64,000 bases of DNA from positions 1 through 64,000 of the forward strand of contig JAKPNN010000005.1 in the NCBI GenBank assembly GCA_029548365.1, written 5' to 3'. The position numbers and the translations under genes are program-made. This DNA is from Chloroflexota bacterium (GTDB taxonomy: Bacteria; Chloroflexota; Anaerolineae; Anaerolineales; Anaerolineaceae). Below the pieces are notes generated by a model that did not search any database, was not told where the DNA came from, and saw only the letters and a program-made list of their open reading frames with translations. This document shows positions 62,012 to 64,000 of the stretch, piece by piece. Within the stretch, counting starts at the first letter, position 1; each line of letters starts with the position of its first letter.

Positions 62012-63484
62012 TCATTCATCCAGATCAATCGGGATCATACTTCTGCCATCCGGGTTTTCACTCGCCAGGACTGTGATTTGATCCTTTACCAGCCACCCCT
62101 GATAAGGTGCCTCACCGCGCAGCGGTCGCCAGCCTGAAAGCACAAACGGCACGACCCCATCCGCCTCTACCCATTCCCCATTATATTTTCGGGCGATATG
62201 AATATGCGTCCCGGTTGACCTGCCACCCTCGCAGGATGGAAAGCCCAGCGGATCGCCTACTGAAACATAAGTCCCCGGCGGAACCCGGCCATCATTGGCA
62301 ATGTGCAGGTAAAGCACAACCCATCCAGTGCGTTCATCGCCATCGCCATCCAGATCGAGGATCAATAAACCTGCGCCATCTCGCACCACCAGGCCGTCTG
62401 CCACAGCGGTTGTAGGCACTGAAGAGGGGATACAGCCAGCCGCTGTCGACGGTGGAGCAAAATCCAGCGCTGACCAGGGCGCCAGGCTGCCCCAGCCGGT
62501 ATGCGGTCCGCCAGTGAATGCCCAGACCTTGTCTGGCGTAAAGGGCAGCAACAGCTCAGGTTGACTCAGGGAGCCAGGAATGTGCGGTTCAGCGTCCCAT
62601 GGGTCGCCAAACAGGTTCTGATACATCAGGCTGAAACCGTCCGGGCCAATCGCCCGGTGATAATCTGCAACCCCCATGATTTGTGAGAAAAAGTGTTGCA
62701 GTGCAACACTGGCGGCATTTTGCCAGGGGTCAGGCCGTACCAGGGAACCATCCGCCAGTTCGAATTCAAGCAGCTCACCGTTTCGCCAGCGGTAATAGCT
62801 GTCATTCAGCAGGTTTGAGGCATGTGACAACTGCAGGTAAACCCCCGTCCAGTAATTCGTATCCAGGCCAAGGATATTTCTTTCAACAACGGGGTCGAGC
62901 TCAGGCTGAGAAAACGCCCCGGCCAAATACTCCAGCAAAGCCAGTTGCACCTTGGGGCTGATCGAATAGTTCAAGCCCACATAATCAACTATTTCATCCG
63001 CAGTGCGCGTGCCACTGAACGCCCAGGCAGTGTACGAGTGAATCCACCCTTCAGATTGGGCAATAAAAGCAGAAGCTTCAAAACCCGCCGCGTCAGGGCC
63101 ATTGACAAACACAGCATCCGGTATGATCTGAAAAGGGGTTCCCCACAGGGGTCGGTAATAGATTGGGATTTGCATCGGCATTCCCGGCGGCATGGTGGTG
63201 GCATCATCAGGGATGATCGGGTTTGCCTGGCGAATTTCACTCTCTGTCGTATTAAAACGAGCAGCCAGCGCGGGGAGCGTGTCGCCGGTTTGCGCAACGT
63301 ATTCGACCAATTCGCCAGGTTCATAAGCTCGACGGGTTGGAAATGGTGTGATCTCGGCAAGAACCTCGACGACACCTTCGTCAACCGGAGTGGGGTAAAT
63401 CATCGTTGGCAGTGACGAGGGCGAACAAGCCGACAGAATGAATATGAACAAAAAAAGGATCGAATAAATCTTCAGGTTCTTCAT
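62012..63484 (-). CDS. LysM lipoprotein with divergent M23-like domain
   Basis: ATG 63484 opens a signal peptide with lipobox LSAC (IYSILFLFIFILSAC), giving 490 residues; the frame continues upstream but would bury the signal. LysM at about 60-105 (YVAQTGDTLPALAARFNTTE). A central helical region of about 240 residues has no recognised fold. The C-terminal domain resembles M23, with HTGWGSLAPWSALDF, LYLHIANDG and GTHIHIARKYNGEW. The first metal motif has an insertion between His and Asp. The neighbouring gene upstream on this strand is a paralogue. Confidence 0.8.
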   Translation of the reverse strand: MKNLKIYSILFLFIFILSACSPSSLPTMIYPTPVDEGVVEVLAEITPFPTRRAYEPGELVEYVAQTGDTLPALAARFNTTESEIRQANPIIPDDATTMPPGMPMQIPIYYRPLWGTPFQIIPDAVFVNGPDAAGFEASAFIAQSEGWIHSYTAWAFSGTRTADEIVDYVGLNYSISPKVQLALLEYLAGAFSQPELDPVVERNILGLDTNYWTGVYLQLSHASNLLNDSYYRWRNGELLEFELADGSLVRPDPWQNAASVALQHFFSQIMGVADYHRAIGPDGFSLMYQNLFGDPWDAEPHIPGSLSQPELLLPFTPDKVWAFTGGPHTGWGSLAPWSALDFAPPSTAAGCIPSSVPTTAVADGLVVRDGAGLLILDLDGDGDERTGWVVLYLHIANDGRVPPGTYVSVGDPLGFPSCEGGRSTGTHIHIARKYNGEWVEADGVVPFVLSGWRPLRGEAPYQGWLVKDQITVLASENPDGRSMIPIDLDE

Positions 63485-63640
63485 CGCAAAGGAGTGTTTA
63501 ATCAGGTCTGATACAAACAAAAATGAGCGCAGTCTATCATCAAATAATCTCAAAAACTCAGCAGGCTGATTTTCACCCACACAGCTGCTTTTTTCAAGAG
63601 CATCTCACCAAAATTTCTCGAAACTTCCCGCTGAAGGTCG

Positions 63641-64000
63641 CTATTCTTCCCGTTTAATGTGGGTTTCAAAGGTCGCGGCGGTGTTGGCATAAATAATTTC
63701 AGTCCCTCGAGTTAGCCATCCTTTATATGGCTCGCTGCTGGCGCGGGCAGTCCATCCACTGAGCGTAAACGGCAAAGGACCGCCAGCCGGGACCCATTCG
63801 CCATTGTAGCGCCGGGCGATATGGACATGCGTACCGGTGGAACGACCGCCTTCACACGATGGGTGTCCGATCCGATCTCCAACCTCCACCCAGGTGTCCA
63901 GCGGGATCCTGTCCTTGGTGGCAATATGCAAGTACAACAGGGTCCAGCCCGTTTGCTCATAGCCGTCACCATCCATATCAATCACAACCACACCATTCTC
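63641..64000 (-). CDS. Partial M23-like protein, tandem paralogue (5' part outside window)
   Basis: Only the C-terminal 119 or so residues are visible; the frame runs off the window edge. The region MDGDGYEQTGW, LLYLHIATKD, SCEGGRSTGTHVHIARRYNG and FTLSGWTARASSEPYKGWL aligns closely with the end of the preceding protein at 62-63.5 kb, including the HxH zinc motif. It is therefore a tandem duplicate. N-terminal signal and LysM cannot be checked. Confidence 0.85.
   Translation of the reverse strand, partial: ENGVVVIDMDGDGYEQTGWTLLYLHIATKDRIPLDTWVEVGDRIGHPSCEGGRSTGTHVHIARRYNGEWVPAGGPLPFTLSGWTARASSEPYKGWLTRGTEIIYANTAATFETHIKREE

Overview
The window looks like a chromosomal segment from a Chloroflexota bacterium, most likely an Anaerolineae-type anaerobe. 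This is inferred from protein style and gene content, not from any search. The pointers are: a division and cell-wall (dcw) cluster carrying a CvpA-like gene; an adenosylcobalamin-dependent (class II) ribonucleotide reductase; many lipobox proteins with Thr/Pro-rich linkers; toast-rack, DUF3048 and DUF4349 lipoproteins; a SelA homologue; and class A RNase P RNA. No phage, insertion sequence, CRISPR array, rRNA or tRNA was seen. The segment is almost entirely housekeeping.

Layout. Positions 1-17250 (+ strand) hold one tightly packed dcw operon: mraZ-rsmH-ftsL-ftsI-murF-mraY-murD-ftsW-murG-cvpA-like-murC-murB-ddl-ftsQ-ftsA-ftsZ. Most junctions are ATGA or TGATG overlaps. It is headed by a four-repeat MraZ operator and followed by a terminator near 17.4 kb. 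murE is absent. Positions 17250-23810 hold nrdR and nrdJ behind a leader with two mutually exclusive hairpins, then an alpha/beta hydrolase, a deoxynucleoside kinase, a broken RpoA-CTD-like gene and an adhesin-type lipoprotein. A promoter fused to a terminator-like hairpin lies near 23.95 kb. Positions 24.0-31.2 kb (- strand) hold obg-nadD, argS with a cyclic-2,3-diphosphoglycerate-synthetase-like GTPase, rpsT, and an unrecognised 446-residue protein with a nucleotidyltransferase-like signature. rnpB (+) is at 31.5 kb.

Positions 31.9-34.6 kb (-) hold tgt-uppP and a PstS-like lipoprotein. Positions 34.8-39.8 kb (+) hold a PHP-domain protein, a membrane protein, an NTP-transferase, prfA, prmC and a Sua5/YwlC protein. 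Positions 39.9-44.8 kb (-) hold an MFS transporter, a DUF4349 lipoprotein, and DUF3048 and phosphoesterase genes. Positions 44.9-50.6 kb (-) form a methionine-regeneration operon (metH plus a fused homocysteine methyltransferase/MTHFR) under a SAM-I riboswitch with its own terminator. A type II pantothenate-kinase-like gene lies upstream of it. Positions 51.6-57.3 kb (+) hold a small membrane protein, selA, an M24 peptidase, tsaD, and an ECF sigma/ZAS anti-sigma/zinc-ribbon/OsmC run. A second MFS paralogue follows on the - strand. The end of the window holds surface enzymes: an M1-like lipoprotein peptidase, a LysM-M23 protein, and two tandem M23-like lipoprotein paralogues, the last cut by the window edge.

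How it fits together. Most genes serve peptidoglycan synthesis, division and envelope processing, nucleotide and translation housekeeping, or one-carbon metabolism. Two central enzymes here (NrdJ and MetH) need cobalamin. Two genes (a Sua5/YwlC homologue and tsaD) belong to the t6A tRNA-modification pathway.
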